Positions 46,414 through 55,685 of a stretch of 64,000 nt of DNA are shown here, piece by piece. The position numbers and the translations under genes are program-made. Below the pieces are notes generated by a model that did no database searches, had not been told where the DNA came from, and worked only from the letters and a program-made list of their open reading frames with translations. How positions within the stretch are numbered: the stretch's first letter is position 1; each line of letters opens with the position of its first letter. Source of the stretch: Acidobacteriota bacterium (GTDB lineage Bacteria > Acidobacteriota > Terriglobia > Acidiferrales > UBA7541); the NCBI GenBank assembly GCA_021324935.1, contig JAJPIE010000012.1:186001-250000 (forward strand), written 5' to 3'.

Positions 46414-47427
46414 TTACGGTGTGCGGTCCGGCCGGGCAAATTCGTAGATACCCAGCGGGTCGGCTCCGATGAGCAGGCGATTTTCCTCGATCAGAATCAC
46501 GTTGGCCTCAATTCGCACTCCATCCTTGGTGTAAATCTCGTACTCCGACCGCTGGTTTCCCTCCTTGTCGAAGTGCAGCAGGGTATTGTGCAGCGCCATC
46601 CAGACGTCCCCGTTCACCGGGTCCACGCCGAATGCCGTCAGGATCGGCTGGAGCGAGGGCGGCTCAGCGCGCTTCTCCTGGCGCTCGATCTCGCGACGCG
46701 TAGCGCGCGCTTCGCTGAAAGCGTCGAGCGTTGTGAACTGGAAATCGAGCTTGGCGAAGCCAAAGCGGTCGTACTGGCGGACCAGCGGCTCGGGAAAATA
46801 TGTGTAGCCGTAGTAGAGACGCCCCTGGGGATCGGAAACCACACGGCCGATGCTTACATACCGGTTCATATCCTCGCGCCCCGAAAGCTGCTCAGGATCG
46901 CCAAACTCCCGAACCAGCTTCCCGTTAGCGCTGAACACAGTCACCAAGTGAGGGCCCCGAGTCGAAGTGACGGCTACTTCGCCCTCAGGGAGTGCCGCGA
47001 GCGAAAGTGGCGAGTTGAAAGGGATGGACCGCAGCAAGCGGCCATCAGGGGTAAGAATACCCACCTGATTCGCGCCCCGATCCGCCACATAAAGAGTTCC
47101 ATGGGAGTCGACATCCAGGTCTTCGCCAAAAGCAATCGAGGCCCGCGCCGTCGGACCGGTCGGAGCATAGGAAGCAGGCGCCGCGATGGGGGTTAACGGG
47201 GTCCCTTTGGCGTCGAATACGGCGATCCCCACGTTGGGAGAAGCCAGAATATAGTATTTCCCGTCTGCGCCATGACGCAGCGCGCGAAGTCCGGGCCCGA
47301 TTGCGGGGAATACGCGCCGCTTGGCTGAAAGCTGATCGTCGACCTCCGAGGCGCCCGAGAGAATCGTCAAGCCGAGGCACAGGATGGCGGCTGCTGCTGC
47401 AAGGAATTTTGCTCTTCCCGAAAGCAT
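46414..47427 (-). CDS. Secreted beta-propeller (NHL-like) protein
   Basis: A 337-residue exported protein. Signal peptide about 1-25 (KFLAAAAAILCLGLTILSG), then repeated blades with DVDSHGTLYVADRGANQVGI, TVFSANGKLVREFG, SDPQGRLYYGY and FGVDPVNGDVWMALH, the NHL pattern. No catalytic site; likely a binding scaffold. A charged stretch (RATRREIERQEKRAE) interrupts the blades. Tail-to-head with dnaA is not shared: the gene lies upstream of the putative origin region and reads toward it. Confidence 0.72.
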   Translation of the reverse strand: MLSGRAKFLAAAAAILCLGLTILSGASEVDDQLSAKRRVFPAIGPGLRALRHGADGKYYILASPNVGIAVFDAKGTPLTPIAAPASYAPTGPTARASIAFGEDLDVDSHGTLYVADRGANQVGILTPDGRLLRSIPFNSPLSLAALPEGEVAVTSTRGPHLVTVFSANGKLVREFGDPEQLSGREDMNRYVSIGRVVSDPQGRLYYGYTYFPEPLVRQYDRFGFAKLDFQFTTLDAFSEARATRREIERQEKRAEPPSLQPILTAFGVDPVNGDVWMALHNTLLHFDKEGNQRSEYEIYTKDGVRIEANVILIEENRLLIGADPLGIYEFARPDRTP

Positions 47428-47521
47428 GGTCCTTCAGATTACCGCGTCCCGGCAGCGGTTGCCTGAATGGCTGGCGAGTGAAAGCGAATTGGTTTTCAAA
47501 GAATTGACCAGAGCGTAGTGG

Positions 47522-48325
47522 CTAATCGATCAGCAGCCGAAGCCTCTCAATGGACTTTGCCTTGAGACACCCCGCTTCATTGCGAGGCCCGGAATCGTCT
47601 GTCTCGATCAGAACTCCGTTCAACTGCACGTCCCCCGCGGCGACTTCGAACCGCGTTGGGAGTCCGTTCAGGAATTTCTGGATAATGGCCGCACGATCCA
47701 TGCCGATGACGCCGCCATGGGGACCGGTCATGCCGACATCCGTAATGAAGGCTGTGCCCTTGGGTAAGACGTGTTCATCGGCAGTGGCCACATGGGTGTG
47801 GGTGCCGACAACGGCGGTCACCCGGCCGTCAAGATACCAGCCGAAGGCAATCTTTTCGCTGGTGGTTTCCGCGTGTATATCGACCAGGACAAAGGCGACG
47901 TCCGCAGGAATTTTGGCAAGTTCTTCATCTGCGCGTTTGAACGGATCGTCAATCGCCGGCAGAAACACCCGGCCCTGAACGTTGAGAACCGCGAACTTCA
48001 GGCCCCTCCCGGATTTGCCGACGAAAAGGCCACTGCCCGGATTTGCGGCCGCAAAGTTCGCCGGGCGCAACAGCCGTGGTTGGTGCGGCATGTACTCCAG
48101 AATTTCCTTGCGATCCCAACTGTGATTTCCACCGGTGATTACCGCGATGCCGAGGGAGAGAAGTTCCTCCGCGATCTTCGGAGTGATGCCGAAGCCGGAT
48201 GCCGAGTTCTCACCATTCGCAATGACCAGGTCGATTTGGCGATGTTCCACCAGATCCGCGAGGCGCTCGCGAACGATGTGGCGGCCGGGAGAGCCAACAA
48301 TGTCGCCGATGAAGAGTACGCGCAT
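47522..48325 (-). CDS. ymdB: YmdB-type metallophosphoesterase (TIGR00282)
   Basis: A 267-residue metallophosphoesterase; characterised homologues are 2',3'/3',5'-cyclic nucleotide phosphodiesterases that control sporulation or biofilm choices. Motifs: FIGDIVGSPGRHIV, VIANGENSASGFGI, GGNHSWDRKEI (family GNHTWD), DIHAETTSEKIAFGWYLDGR, GTHTHVATADE and TDVGMTGPHGGVIGMD. Length and order are full. ATG 48325; the 6S-like RNA gene lies directly upstream in the same orientation. Confidence 0.93.
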   Translation of the reverse strand: MRVLFIGDIVGSPGRHIVRERLADLVEHRQIDLVIANGENSASGFGITPKIAEELLSLGIAVITGGNHSWDRKEILEYMPHQPRLLRPANFAAANPGSGLFVGKSGRGLKFAVLNVQGRVFLPAIDDPFKRADEELAKIPADVAFVLVDIHAETTSEKIAFGWYLDGRVTAVVGTHTHVATADEHVLPKGTAFITDVGMTGPHGGVIGMDRAAIIQKFLNGLPTRFEVAAGDVQLNGVLIETDDSGPRNEAGCLKAKSIERLRLLID

Positions 48326-48387
48326 AAGAAGAAAGTATTCCGTTGTCAGTATTCAGAACAGTTCGGCGGCACGCGCCGGGAAAGACA

Positions 48388-48609
48388 CAAAAGGAGCGGA
48401 CTGCTCGGCCGTGGGCAGAGGCCGTGAACCTCTGTCATAGGTGGGCACCACGAGCCGGCCATTAGGCTTTCCTGCCCCGGCCGCGAGTTTTCCAGGAAAC
48501 TCGCCGACGGGACAGGCCATGCACACAAGCCGACTATCCGCAGCACCCCAGAGATTCGTTACGGTTCAAACGGCTTTCGCAGCCTCACCTGCTTCGAAGT
48601 ACCGCTCCG
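48388..48609 (-). ncRNA. ssrS: Probable 6S RNA
   Basis: On the minus strand a promoter precedes a roughly 220-nt unit with no coding frame. The first bases GGAGCGG (48608-48602) pair perfectly with CCGCTCC (48399-48393), which is followed by TTTTG, so the ends close into one long hairpin as in 6S RNA. Inside, AATCTCTG pairs with CAGAGGTT, and the 3' half has CCCACCTATGACAGAGGTTC then ACGGCC, resembling the conserved 3' part of 6S (CACCTT...GGGTTCACGGC). Length, ends and promoter all fit. 6S RNA binds sigma-70 RNA polymerase in stationary phase. Identity is by structure and sequence memory, not a covariance search. Confidence 0.72.
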
Positions 48610-48615
48610 GAAGAT

Positions 48616-48645
48616 ATTATCCCCCCTGGGCCGAGTTCCGTCCAA
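48616..48645 (-). promoter_or_regulatory. Sigma-70 promoter of the 6S-like RNA
   Basis: On the minus strand TTGGAC (48645-48640), an 18-bp spacer and GATAAT (48621-48616, one mismatch) place the start at about 48609, exactly where the closing stem of the RNA begins. Confidence 0.7.
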
Positions 48646-48691
48646 TCGGAGGGAGTTCCCCTGCTTGCTGATGGCGGCCATGGCCGGCGCT

Positions 48692-50203
48692 TTAGCCGAA
48701 ATGGCGGTACGTAGCCCAGAATTCCGGCCAGCTTTTTTTCAAACCCTGACAAACGTAAATTTCCGGATGTTCCAGCGTCTCCTCGTTCTTGATCTGGAAT
48801 TGATTCCAGACGTGCGCCGCGACGCGGCAAGAAGCAAAGTTCTCCGAGAGAAAATCCGCAGAGTGCCCGAGGACAATCAGGGTCTCAGGCGGCGGATTAC
48901 CATAACCTTTCTCCCAAAACGAATTGACGCCGCTGATTGCCGGGGGAAGTCCGTAAGCGTGGCCATAGAGATTGACGGCGCCGGCTTCGCCATAGTTCCC
49001 GGCCAGAATCCCGTAACTCGCCCGTTCCTTGGGAGACAACGAGTCGCGAATCTTTGCGATGGTTTCGACCAACTCCGGCCAGCCGATCTCCTCGACGTAA
49101 TCTCCCTGGACTTTGCTGGCCACGGCCCACCACTTCGAATTGACCGGCGCCACGGGCAAAAGCAACGCCGCCGCAATTGCAGTGTCCACAGCCAGAACGA
49201 AGGCCAGGATCAACCGGACAGCGACTCTCCACGAACCAGAGAGAGAGGCCAGCCATCGCCCGCCCCAAACGCTTCCCGCCGCGTACATCATGGGATAGGC
49301 GCCCGCGGAGTAGTAAAAACGTCCCTTGAGAATCACAAACAAGAACAGTGAGACGAGGAACATCCAGCTGATCGCACGAAACCGCTTTCGCTCCGCACCG
49401 AGGAATGTGTAGTACAGCCCCGCGGCACAAAGAGGAAAGGCGAGCAGCGTGAGTTTCAATTGATCGGGGAGAAAGTTTTGCGTACGGCCAATGCGGACGT
49501 CCCGTTCGTGAATATGCCGGATGAAATCCGCTGAAATGAAATGGTTTTGGGCCTGCCAGTGAAGGTTAGGAAGAAAGATCAAAATCGACAGCGCCACGCC
49601 CATCCACAGCCACTTGCTGCGAAGATAACGGCGCTTATCGGTCAACAAAACACCCGATGCGATTCCAATTGCAAAAACCCCCATTGTATATTTCGAAAGC
49701 ATCCCAAACCCGATGGCCGTGCCGACACCGAGCCACCAGCGCGGATTTTCCGTTTGCAGCAGCCGCACCATACAATACGCGGCAAGGACCCAGGCCAGAT
49801 AATCGAACGAGACGTATTGCATCAGCGCACCGCCACCCAGGCAAAATGGGATACCCGCGATCGCAGCCACAAGTTGCGGGCCGCGGCCGCCGCCCATCTC
49901 TTTAGCCATCAGGCCCGTAAGAACCAGCGCGATCGACTGCGCGATGGCCGCGAACAGTCGAAACCCGGGAAGCGTCGGGCCAAAGAGGAGCAGCGAAATT
50001 CGGCCGAAAAACGGAGTGACAGGAGGGTAAGCGACATAACCCCAGGCAAGGTGACGTGCGTCTTCAAGCGTGGCCAGTTCGTCGCGCTGGAACCCATAAC
50101 GGCTCCCCACGAGCATATGAAGCACAACGGTGGCCAGCGCAAGGTAGACCAGAAGAGCCTCATCGCTCCTCCATATCGAAGATTGATTGGGTGAGGAATC
50201 CAT
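48692..50203 (-). CDS. Membrane glycosyltransferase, GT39/ArnT-like
   Basis: A 503-residue inner-membrane protein with about ten hydrophobic segments in the first 370 residues and a periplasmic C-terminal domain. The start of the catalytic loop, YGFQRDELATLEDARHLAWGYVAYPP, with the Asp-Glu pair, and SKYTMGVF are typical of the polyprenyl-phosphate-dependent GT39 family (ArnT, PMT), which transfer a lipid-linked sugar onto lipid A or proteins. Acceptor unknown. ATG 50203 (MDSSPNQSS) is chosen; an upstream extension of 26 residues has no signal. Confidence 0.8.
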   Translation of the reverse strand: MDSSPNQSSIWRSDEALLVYLALATVVLHMLVGSRYGFQRDELATLEDARHLAWGYVAYPPVTPFFGRISLLLFGPTLPGFRLFAAIAQSIALVLTGLMAKEMGGGRGPQLVAAIAGIPFCLGGGALMQYVSFDYLAWVLAAYCMVRLLQTENPRWWLGVGTAIGFGMLSKYTMGVFAIGIASGVLLTDKRRYLRSKWLWMGVALSILIFLPNLHWQAQNHFISADFIRHIHERDVRIGRTQNFLPDQLKLTLLAFPLCAAGLYYTFLGAERKRFRAISWMFLVSLFLFVILKGRFYYSAGAYPMMYAAGSVWGGRWLASLSGSWRVAVRLILAFVLAVDTAIAAALLLPVAPVNSKWWAVASKVQGDYVEEIGWPELVETIAKIRDSLSPKERASYGILAGNYGEAGAVNLYGHAYGLPPAISGVNSFWEKGYGNPPPETLIVLGHSADFLSENFASCRVAAHVWNQFQIKNEETLEHPEIYVCQGLKKSWPEFWATYRHFG

Positions 50204-50336
50204 AGCGGAGCTCTGTTGCGCAAGGTTGCTGTTCAGCAAGGCGATGGTCTCCCGGGAGCGAGAGGTTCGGCAGACGAACACGGATGCGCCAAATCATAGC
50301 AGGAGAGGACCGCAGCTACGCGAGGCAATAAAGATG

Positions 50337-50370
50337 AAGGCCGCACCTCATTAGGGAGCTGCGGCCTATG
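50337..50370 (-). terminator. Probable terminator after the FKBP gene
   Basis: AGGCCGCA and TGCGGCCT form an 8-bp stem 27 bp after the stop; the tail read on the minus strand is TCATCTTTATT, only partly U-rich. Confidence 0.5.
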
Positions 50371-50396
50371 AAATTGCAATTCCGTTGTGAACTGGC

Positions 50397-51353
50397 TCAG
50401 GGCTTGGGCTGGGGATTGGCTGGCGCTTGCTCCTTCGGCTGCGGATTGAGTGCCGGTTGTTGCTTGGGCTGCTCCTTCTGCTGAGACTGTGGTTGATCCT
50501 TCGGAGCTTCCTTAGCCGGTTCCTTGGGTTGCTTCGGCTCGATCGAGAGCAGCTCCACTTCAAAGATCAGCGCGGAATTTGGACCGATCGGTGAACCGGG
50601 AGCGCCACGTTCGCCATAGGCAAGCTCTGACGGAATGAAGAGCTGCCATTTCGAACCTACGGGCATGAGCTGAATGGCCTCCGTCCAGCCCTTAATCACC
50701 TGGCCAACTGGAATCTTGATGGGCTCGCCACGCTTGTAAGAGCTGTCGAATTCGGTTCCATCCACCAGCGTGCCGCGATAATTGCAAACGACGATGTCGT
50801 CCTGCCCGGGCTTGGGTCCCGTGCCCGCAGTGAGGATCTTGTACTGTAGTCCGCTGGGAAGCGTCACGACACCTTGCTTCGCTTTGTTGGAAGAGAGAAA
50901 CGCGTCGCTTTTCATCTTGTTCTCGAGAGCGGCGACCTTGGCCTTTTCTTCTTCGCGGGCGCGGACTTCAGTCTGCAGTTGTGTGAGGGCCCCCCGGGCT
51001 TCCTCATCGGTCAGCAAGGGTTTGGCATCGCCTAAACCATCCTTCAGGCCTCGCAACAAAACGGCGGGATCCACTTCAACGGAATCCCGCTTCAAATTCT
51101 TACCAATGCCGATGCCGATGGCGTAGCTGACTTTGTCCTTTTGCGTGGTCAGCGCGAGTGGGGCTGGAGTTGTTTTGGCTTTTGGCGTCGAAGATGTTCC
51201 CGTTTTCGTGCCAGTGGCCTGGCTGGATTTAGCCGGTGCGGCGGGAGGAGTGGATGTGGAATTCGCGGCGGGCGATTGCTGGGCCGGTGTGCTCACGGCC
51301 AGAAACAGACCTGCGGCGACGATAGTGGTCGCGATGAATTTGGTATTTGCCAT
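50397..51353 (-). CDS. Exported FKBP-type peptidyl-prolyl cis-trans isomerase
   Basis: A 318-residue periplasmic folding catalyst. ATG 51353 gives a signal peptide (about 1-24, TIVAAGLFLAVSTPAQ), then a Ser/Thr/Pro linker (25-65), an FkpA/Mip-like N-terminal dimerisation domain (KDKVSYAIGIGIGKNLKRDS, about 70-160), and the FKBP domain (about 165-270: GLQYKILTAGTG, YRGTLVDGTEFDSSY, GWTEAIQLMPVGSKW, IPSELAYGERG). The tail is a low-complexity Lys/Gln/Pro stretch. The open frame upstream of the chosen start is rejected as non-coding. Confidence 0.93.
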   Translation of the reverse strand: MANTKFIATTIVAAGLFLAVSTPAQQSPAANSTSTPPAAPAKSSQATGTKTGTSSTPKAKTTPAPLALTTQKDKVSYAIGIGIGKNLKRDSVEVDPAVLLRGLKDGLGDAKPLLTDEEARGALTQLQTEVRAREEEKAKVAALENKMKSDAFLSSNKAKQGVVTLPSGLQYKILTAGTGPKPGQDDIVVCNYRGTLVDGTEFDSSYKRGEPIKIPVGQVIKGWTEAIQLMPVGSKWQLFIPSELAYGERGAPGSPIGPNSALIFEVELLSIEPKQPKEPAKEAPKDQPQSQQKEQPKQQPALNPQPKEQAPANPQPKP

Positions 51354-51470
51354 AGATAACCATTGTGGCATTCCCCGGCGTTGGCGACAAACCGAAAGCC
51401 GCCCGCCATGTAACTCGCGCGTAACACGAGCCTTGGTTACAATGGCAGCGGAAATCAGGAGACTCTGACG

Positions 51471-52466
51471 ATGAATTATCGGCGGTTTGGGCGCATGGGA
51501 TGGAAGGTCAGCGAGATTGGCTACGGCATGTGGGGCTTGGCAGGATGGACGGGTTCGGACGATGCGGAATCCATGGCCTCGCTGCGGCGTGCCATCGAAC
51601 TCGGCTGTAATTTTTTCGATACCGCGTGGGCATATGGTGACGGGAAGAGCGAACAGATTCTTGGGAAGATCGTTCGTGAATTTAGGGGGAATTTGAGTGT
51701 CGGCGGCCCTGACAAACATCTCTACGTGGCCACGAAAATTCCTCCCCAAAACCGCCGGTGGCCCAGCCGCCGCGATTTCACGCTCGATGATTGCTATCCG
51801 ACGGAGTATATCCAGGAGTACATCGAAAAGAGCTTGAAGAATCTGGGAGTGGAAACGATCGACCTGATGCAGTTCCACACCTGGGAAGACCGCTGGTTGA
51901 ACGATGAACGCTTGCCGCGCGCCATCGAAAACATGAAGAAAAGCGGCAAGGTCCGCGCGGTTGGGCCAAGCATCAATCGTTGGGAGCCGGCGAACGGAAT
52001 CCGCGCGGTACTCGAGGATTGCGCCGATGCGGTGCAGGTGATTTACAACATCTTCGACCAGAATCCGGAGGACGCGCTTTTCCCGATCTGCCGGATGAAG
52101 GAGTGCGCGGTGATTGCCCGTGTTCCGTTCGACGAAGGCACGCTCACGGGAACACTCACGCTGGATTCGAAATGGCCTGCGGGCGACTGGCGAAACACGT
52201 ACTTCGTTCCGGAAAATCTGAAGTCAAGTGTGGCGCATGCCGAGGCGTTGCGGCCACTGGTTCCGCAGGGGAGCACGATGGCCGAAATGGCCTTGCGGTT
52301 CATTCTGAATAACCCTGATGTCAGCACGATTATTCCGGGCATGCGCAGACAGAAAAACGTAGAAGCGAACATAGCGGCGGGTAAAGCCGGCCCGCTTCCT
52401 GCGGAGCTGCACAAGAAACTGCGGGCACATCGCTGGGATCGCAACCCAACGTCCTGGTCGCAATGA
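51471..52466 (+). CDS. Aldo/keto reductase
   Basis: A 331-residue NADPH-dependent oxidoreductase with an (alpha/beta)8 barrel. The catalytic tetrad can be traced: Asp and Tyr in FFDTAWAYGDG, Lys in YVATKIPPQ, His in MQFHTWED. The NADPH-binding end reads NPDVSTIIPGMRRQKNVEAN. It starts MNYRRFGRMGWKVSEIGYG, as in this family, and its stop overlaps the zapA start as ATGA, forming an operon with zapA and the SDR gene. Confidence 0.93.
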   Translation: MNYRRFGRMGWKVSEIGYGMWGLAGWTGSDDAESMASLRRAIELGCNFFDTAWAYGDGKSEQILGKIVREFRGNLSVGGPDKHLYVATKIPPQNRRWPSRRDFTLDDCYPTEYIQEYIEKSLKNLGVETIDLMQFHTWEDRWLNDERLPRAIENMKKSGKVRAVGPSINRWEPANGIRAVLEDCADAVQVIYNIFDQNPEDALFPICRMKECAVIARVPFDEGTLTGTLTLDSKWPAGDWRNTYFVPENLKSSVAHAEALRPLVPQGSTMAEMALRFILNNPDVSTIIPGMRRQKNVEANIAAGKAGPLPAELHKKLRAHRWDRNPTSWSQ

Positions 52467-52768
52467 GCGAGGTTTCGATGAGTCCGAGCATTAAAGTCGA
52501 TATCTTCAATCAAACATATCCCATCCAGGGAGATTTGGAGGAAAGCTACATCCGTAAAATCGCGTCTTACGTGGATGAAAAGATGAAAGTGATTTCGGAT
52601 ATGGCCGGCACCGTGGACACGCAGAAAATCGCGGTGCTGGCAGCCCTGGCGATTGCCGACGAATTGCACCGGTTGCGGGAAGAACGTGGAGAGCGCGAAG
52701 AGATTTTGAAGGAGCAGACGGAACGCTGCCTGCTGCTTGTGGAGCGCGCGCTGAAGAAAACGGACTGA
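52463..52768 (+). CDS. zapA: Cell division protein ZapA
   Basis: A 101-residue FtsZ-ring stabiliser. SIKVDIFNQTYPIQGD is the conserved N-terminal domain, and the C-terminal coiled coil runs from KIAVLAALAIADELHRL to the end. ATG 52463 overlaps the previous stop; an ATG at 52478 (MSPSIKV) is also possible. In many bacteria zapA lies next to pheT, as it nearly does here: pheT is convergent 0.8 kb downstream. Confidence 0.9.
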   Translation: MSEVSMSPSIKVDIFNQTYPIQGDLEESYIRKIASYVDEKMKVISDMAGTVDTQKIAVLAALAIADELHRLREERGEREEILKEQTERCLLLVERALKKTD

Positions 52769-52772
52769 GCGA

Positions 52773-53555
52773 ATGAGTGAGGCGATACGGACGGCAGTCG
52801 TCACCGGAGCCGCGCAAGGCATTGGAAAACGAACCGCGGAGGTCTTGGCCGAGCGCGGCTATGCGCTGGCGCTTCTCGATTTGCAGATACCCGAGGGGAC
52901 CCTGCAATCCGTCCACTTGCTTGGCGCCGAAGCCCTGGGCCGTGCCGGAAACGTCGCCGACGAAGCGGCGGTTGAGCGATTCGCGAGCGAAGTTCATCAG
53001 CGCTGGGGCTCAGTGGATGCGTTGGTGAATAACGCGGGCATCAGCTTCATTGCGCCGGCAGAAACTGTCTCCGCCAAGGACTTTCGCCGCGTTCTGGAAG
53101 TGAATCTCGTGGGTCCATTCCTGCTGGCAAAGTCGTTCGGTGAGCGGATGTTGGCAGCCAAGCGCGGCTCCATCGTCAACGTGGCATCCGTGGCCGGTCT
53201 CGTGGGGATTGCGGATCGCGCAGCTTATAACGCGTCGAAGCATGGATTGATCGGATTGACGCGAACGCTGGCCGCGGAGTGGGGCGGGCGAGGCGTTCGC
53301 GTGAACGCGGTTTGTCCGGGCTGGGTGAAAACCGAAATGGACGCGGCCGACCAGTCTCCGGAGACCTACCAAGACACCGATATCACGGGACGCGTGCCCA
53401 TGGCGCGCTTCGCTTCCCCAGACGATATTGCTCGGGCGATTGCGTTCCTTGCCGATGAACGCGAGAGCGGATTCGTCAACGGCCATGCGCTTGCCGTGGA
53501 TGGCGGTTGGACGGCCGATGGAAGCTGGGAGACGCTGCGGCTCAGGCACCGTTAA
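52773..53555 (+). CDS. SDR family oxidoreductase
   Basis: A 260-residue short-chain dehydrogenase of the classical type: TGAAQGIG (dinucleotide site), NNAGISF, catalytic Ser in VNVASVAG, YNASK (Tyr and Lys), CPGWVKTEM and the C-terminal GHALAVDGGWTADG. It starts 4 bp after zapA. Substrate not predictable; similarity in the ending suggests the FabG/3-hydroxyacid dehydrogenase group. Confidence 0.92.
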   Translation: MSEAIRTAVVTGAAQGIGKRTAEVLAERGYALALLDLQIPEGTLQSVHLLGAEALGRAGNVADEAAVERFASEVHQRWGSVDALVNNAGISFIAPAETVSAKDFRRVLEVNLVGPFLLAKSFGERMLAAKRGSIVNVASVAGLVGIADRAAYNASKHGLIGLTRTLAAEWGGRGVRVNAVCPGWVKTEMDAADQSPETYQDTDITGRVPMARFASPDDIARAIAFLADERESGFVNGHALAVDGGWTADGSWETLRLRHR

Positions 53556-53588
53556 CCATTGCAGGTTGACGAACCGTGCGGCGAACGC

Positions 53589-55685
53589 CTAGCTGGCGCG
53601 CAGCGTGGCGCCTAGATTTTGTTCGAGCGCAGCAACAATCCGCGACGAAAATTCGTTGATTTGCGATTCCGTAAGCGTAGCTTCGCGGCTTTGGAACACC
53701 ACGCGCACCAGCAGCGAGAATTTTCCCGCTGGAACATTCTTGCCGCGGAAGAGATCCGCGGCTTCGATGGAAGCCACTTCTGGGATAGCGAGTGACCAAA
53801 TGATCTGCTGCACCTGGGCGAAGGTGACCCCGTCTGCAAGGAAGAGCGAAAAATCGCGTTCGACGCCGGGGAAGCGTGGCAGCGGTTCGTAACGGCGGCT
53901 GTTTTTCACCCCGTAATACATGCAATAGAGAGGGCCGAGCTCAATTTCCGCAAGGAAAACGTCCTGACGGAATTTGAATTTCTCAGCGGCGCGTTTGCCG
54001 AGTTGTCCCGCATATCCCAGCGAGGGGCCAGATTCCTTGCCCAGCGAAATCGCGCCGCGGCGCAACGGATTCAGCCAGTCCGGACCGCCCTGTTCCCAAC
54101 GCAGACCGCCGGAAAGGGCGCCGATCGCGTCGAGATCGCCCTTTAGATCCGCAAATCCGTAATCGCGTGGCGCGTCATAAAGAGCTTGCGCCCGCACGGC
54201 ACCGGTAGCGCCGACGGTGAGGATGCGAGTTTCCACGGGTTTGCCCTTCACAAATCGGTAGTGGCTGCCAATTTCGAAGAGCCGCGCATTGCGCTGGCCA
54301 TGATTCAGGTTCCACTCAATAGCACCAGCCATCGTGACTGCACCCGTGGATTTCAGAACGCTGGCTTCCTCGGAGAGCGGATTGCTGAGCTTCGCGGGGC
54401 TTGTTTCCGCAGGCCGGAAAAGTTCATTCCGATCTTCCGCGACGTGAGGGATGGTAAGAATTTCGTGATAGCCGAGACCAATCAGACGCTCACGCAGGCG
54501 CATCTCCGCTTCGTAGTGCGGTAAGCGAGCAGCACCCAGACGCGCGGCCGGAAGCCGGGGCGGGAAGTGGCTAAGACCATAGACGCGCGCAACCTCTTCG
54601 ATCAAGTCGATCTCGCGCTCGACTTCGGCGCGCCAGCTAGGCTGCGTGCACTCCCAAGCAGCCAGCAGGGAGTTGATGCTTCCTCCGTTTTGATCGGAAC
54701 GCACCGGAGCAAAGCCCAGAGAAGAGAGAATCGCTTCGATATCCTTGTCTGGCACATCCGCTCCCATGATGCGGAGAAGTTCCCGGCGCGTAAGGGTGAT
54801 CTTCTTCGGAACGCGCTTCCCGGGATAAAGGTCCACGACGCCGGAAAAGAGTTCGCCACCGGCAAGTTGCAGAATGAGTTCCGCGGCGCGGCGAGAAGCA
54901 AGATCCGCGGTTTCAGGATCGGCGCCACGGCCGAAACGCATGCTGGCTTCGGTGTGCAACCGCAGCGAACGCGCCGCGCGCCGGATCGCGATTGGATCGA
55001 ACCACGCGCATTCAATCAAGACACTTTTGGTGGAGAAGGAAATCTCGGTCTCGCCGCCCCCCATGATGCCGCCGATGCCCACGGAGCGCGAGCCATCACC
55101 ATCGCAAACCGTGCAGATGCTGGGATCGAGTGTGCGTTCGATTCCATCCAGCGTGCGGATTTTTTCACCGGCCTTGGCGCGGCGGACGACGATGCTGTGG
55201 TTGCGGACCAGATCGTAGTCAAAGGTGTGAAGGGGATGGCCGGTCTCCAGCATCACATAGTTGGAAATATCCACGACGTTGTTGATGCTGGCCGTGCCTG
55301 CCGCTTCCAGGCGGTCCTTCAGCCACTGCGGCGAAGGTTGCACTTTCACGCCGCGGATAACGCGTGCCGTGAAGCGACCGCAAAGATCCGGCGCCTCAAT
55401 TTTCACGGAAATAGCGTCGCTGGCTTTCGTCGCAGCGGATTCCGCAGGCTTTGCAGAAATAGTCTTCAGCGGCAAGCGATAGGCCGCGGCAGCTTCGCGC
55501 GCAATGCCAATCATGCCCAGGCAATCGGGACGGTTTGAGGTAATCTCTGCGTCGATCACCGCGCCGTGAGCCCCCTTCTCGATGGAAGCGATGTTGGTGC
55601 CAGTCAGTGCCAGCCGTGCTGCCACTTCCTCGGGGCTCGTGGTGATGTCCACAAATTCCCTCAGCCAGTTGTAGGAAACCTTCAT
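53589..55685 (-). CDS. pheT: Phenylalanine-tRNA ligase beta subunit, short form
   Basis: Beta chain of the alpha2-beta2 PheRS, with editing function. The 698-residue product starts MKVSYNWLREFVDITTSPEE and then passes straight to VIDAEITSNRPDCLGMIGIA. In the usual 790-800 residue form the EMAP-II-like tRNA-binding domain (about 110 residues) lies between these, so it is missing. The B3/B4 editing region, B5 domains and the C-terminal anticodon-binding fold (LPRFPGVERDFSLFL, VVFQSREATLTESQI) are present. ATG 55685 overlaps the methyltransferase stop (ATGA). Confidence 0.95.
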   Translation of the reverse strand: MKVSYNWLREFVDITTSPEEVAARLALTGTNIASIEKGAHGAVIDAEITSNRPDCLGMIGIAREAAAAYRLPLKTISAKPAESAATKASDAISVKIEAPDLCGRFTARVIRGVKVQPSPQWLKDRLEAAGTASINNVVDISNYVMLETGHPLHTFDYDLVRNHSIVVRRAKAGEKIRTLDGIERTLDPSICTVCDGDGSRSVGIGGIMGGGETEISFSTKSVLIECAWFDPIAIRRAARSLRLHTEASMRFGRGADPETADLASRRAAELILQLAGGELFSGVVDLYPGKRVPKKITLTRRELLRIMGADVPDKDIEAILSSLGFAPVRSDQNGGSINSLLAAWECTQPSWRAEVEREIDLIEEVARVYGLSHFPPRLPAARLGAARLPHYEAEMRLRERLIGLGYHEILTIPHVAEDRNELFRPAETSPAKLSNPLSEEASVLKSTGAVTMAGAIEWNLNHGQRNARLFEIGSHYRFVKGKPVETRILTVGATGAVRAQALYDAPRDYGFADLKGDLDAIGALSGGLRWEQGGPDWLNPLRRGAISLGKESGPSLGYAGQLGKRAAEKFKFRQDVFLAEIELGPLYCMYYGVKNSRRYEPLPRFPGVERDFSLFLADGVTFAQVQQIIWSLAIPEVASIEAADLFRGKNVPAGKFSLLVRVVFQSREATLTESQINEFSSRIVAALEQNLGATLRAS

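Noticed and set aside
51354..51878. N-terminal extension of the FKBP protein
   Set aside because: It overlaps the divergent aldo/keto reductase gene and precedes a clear signal peptide.
54567..55538. 323-codon plus-strand frame opposite pheT
   Set aside because: Antisense shadow of pheT without ribosome binding site or motif.
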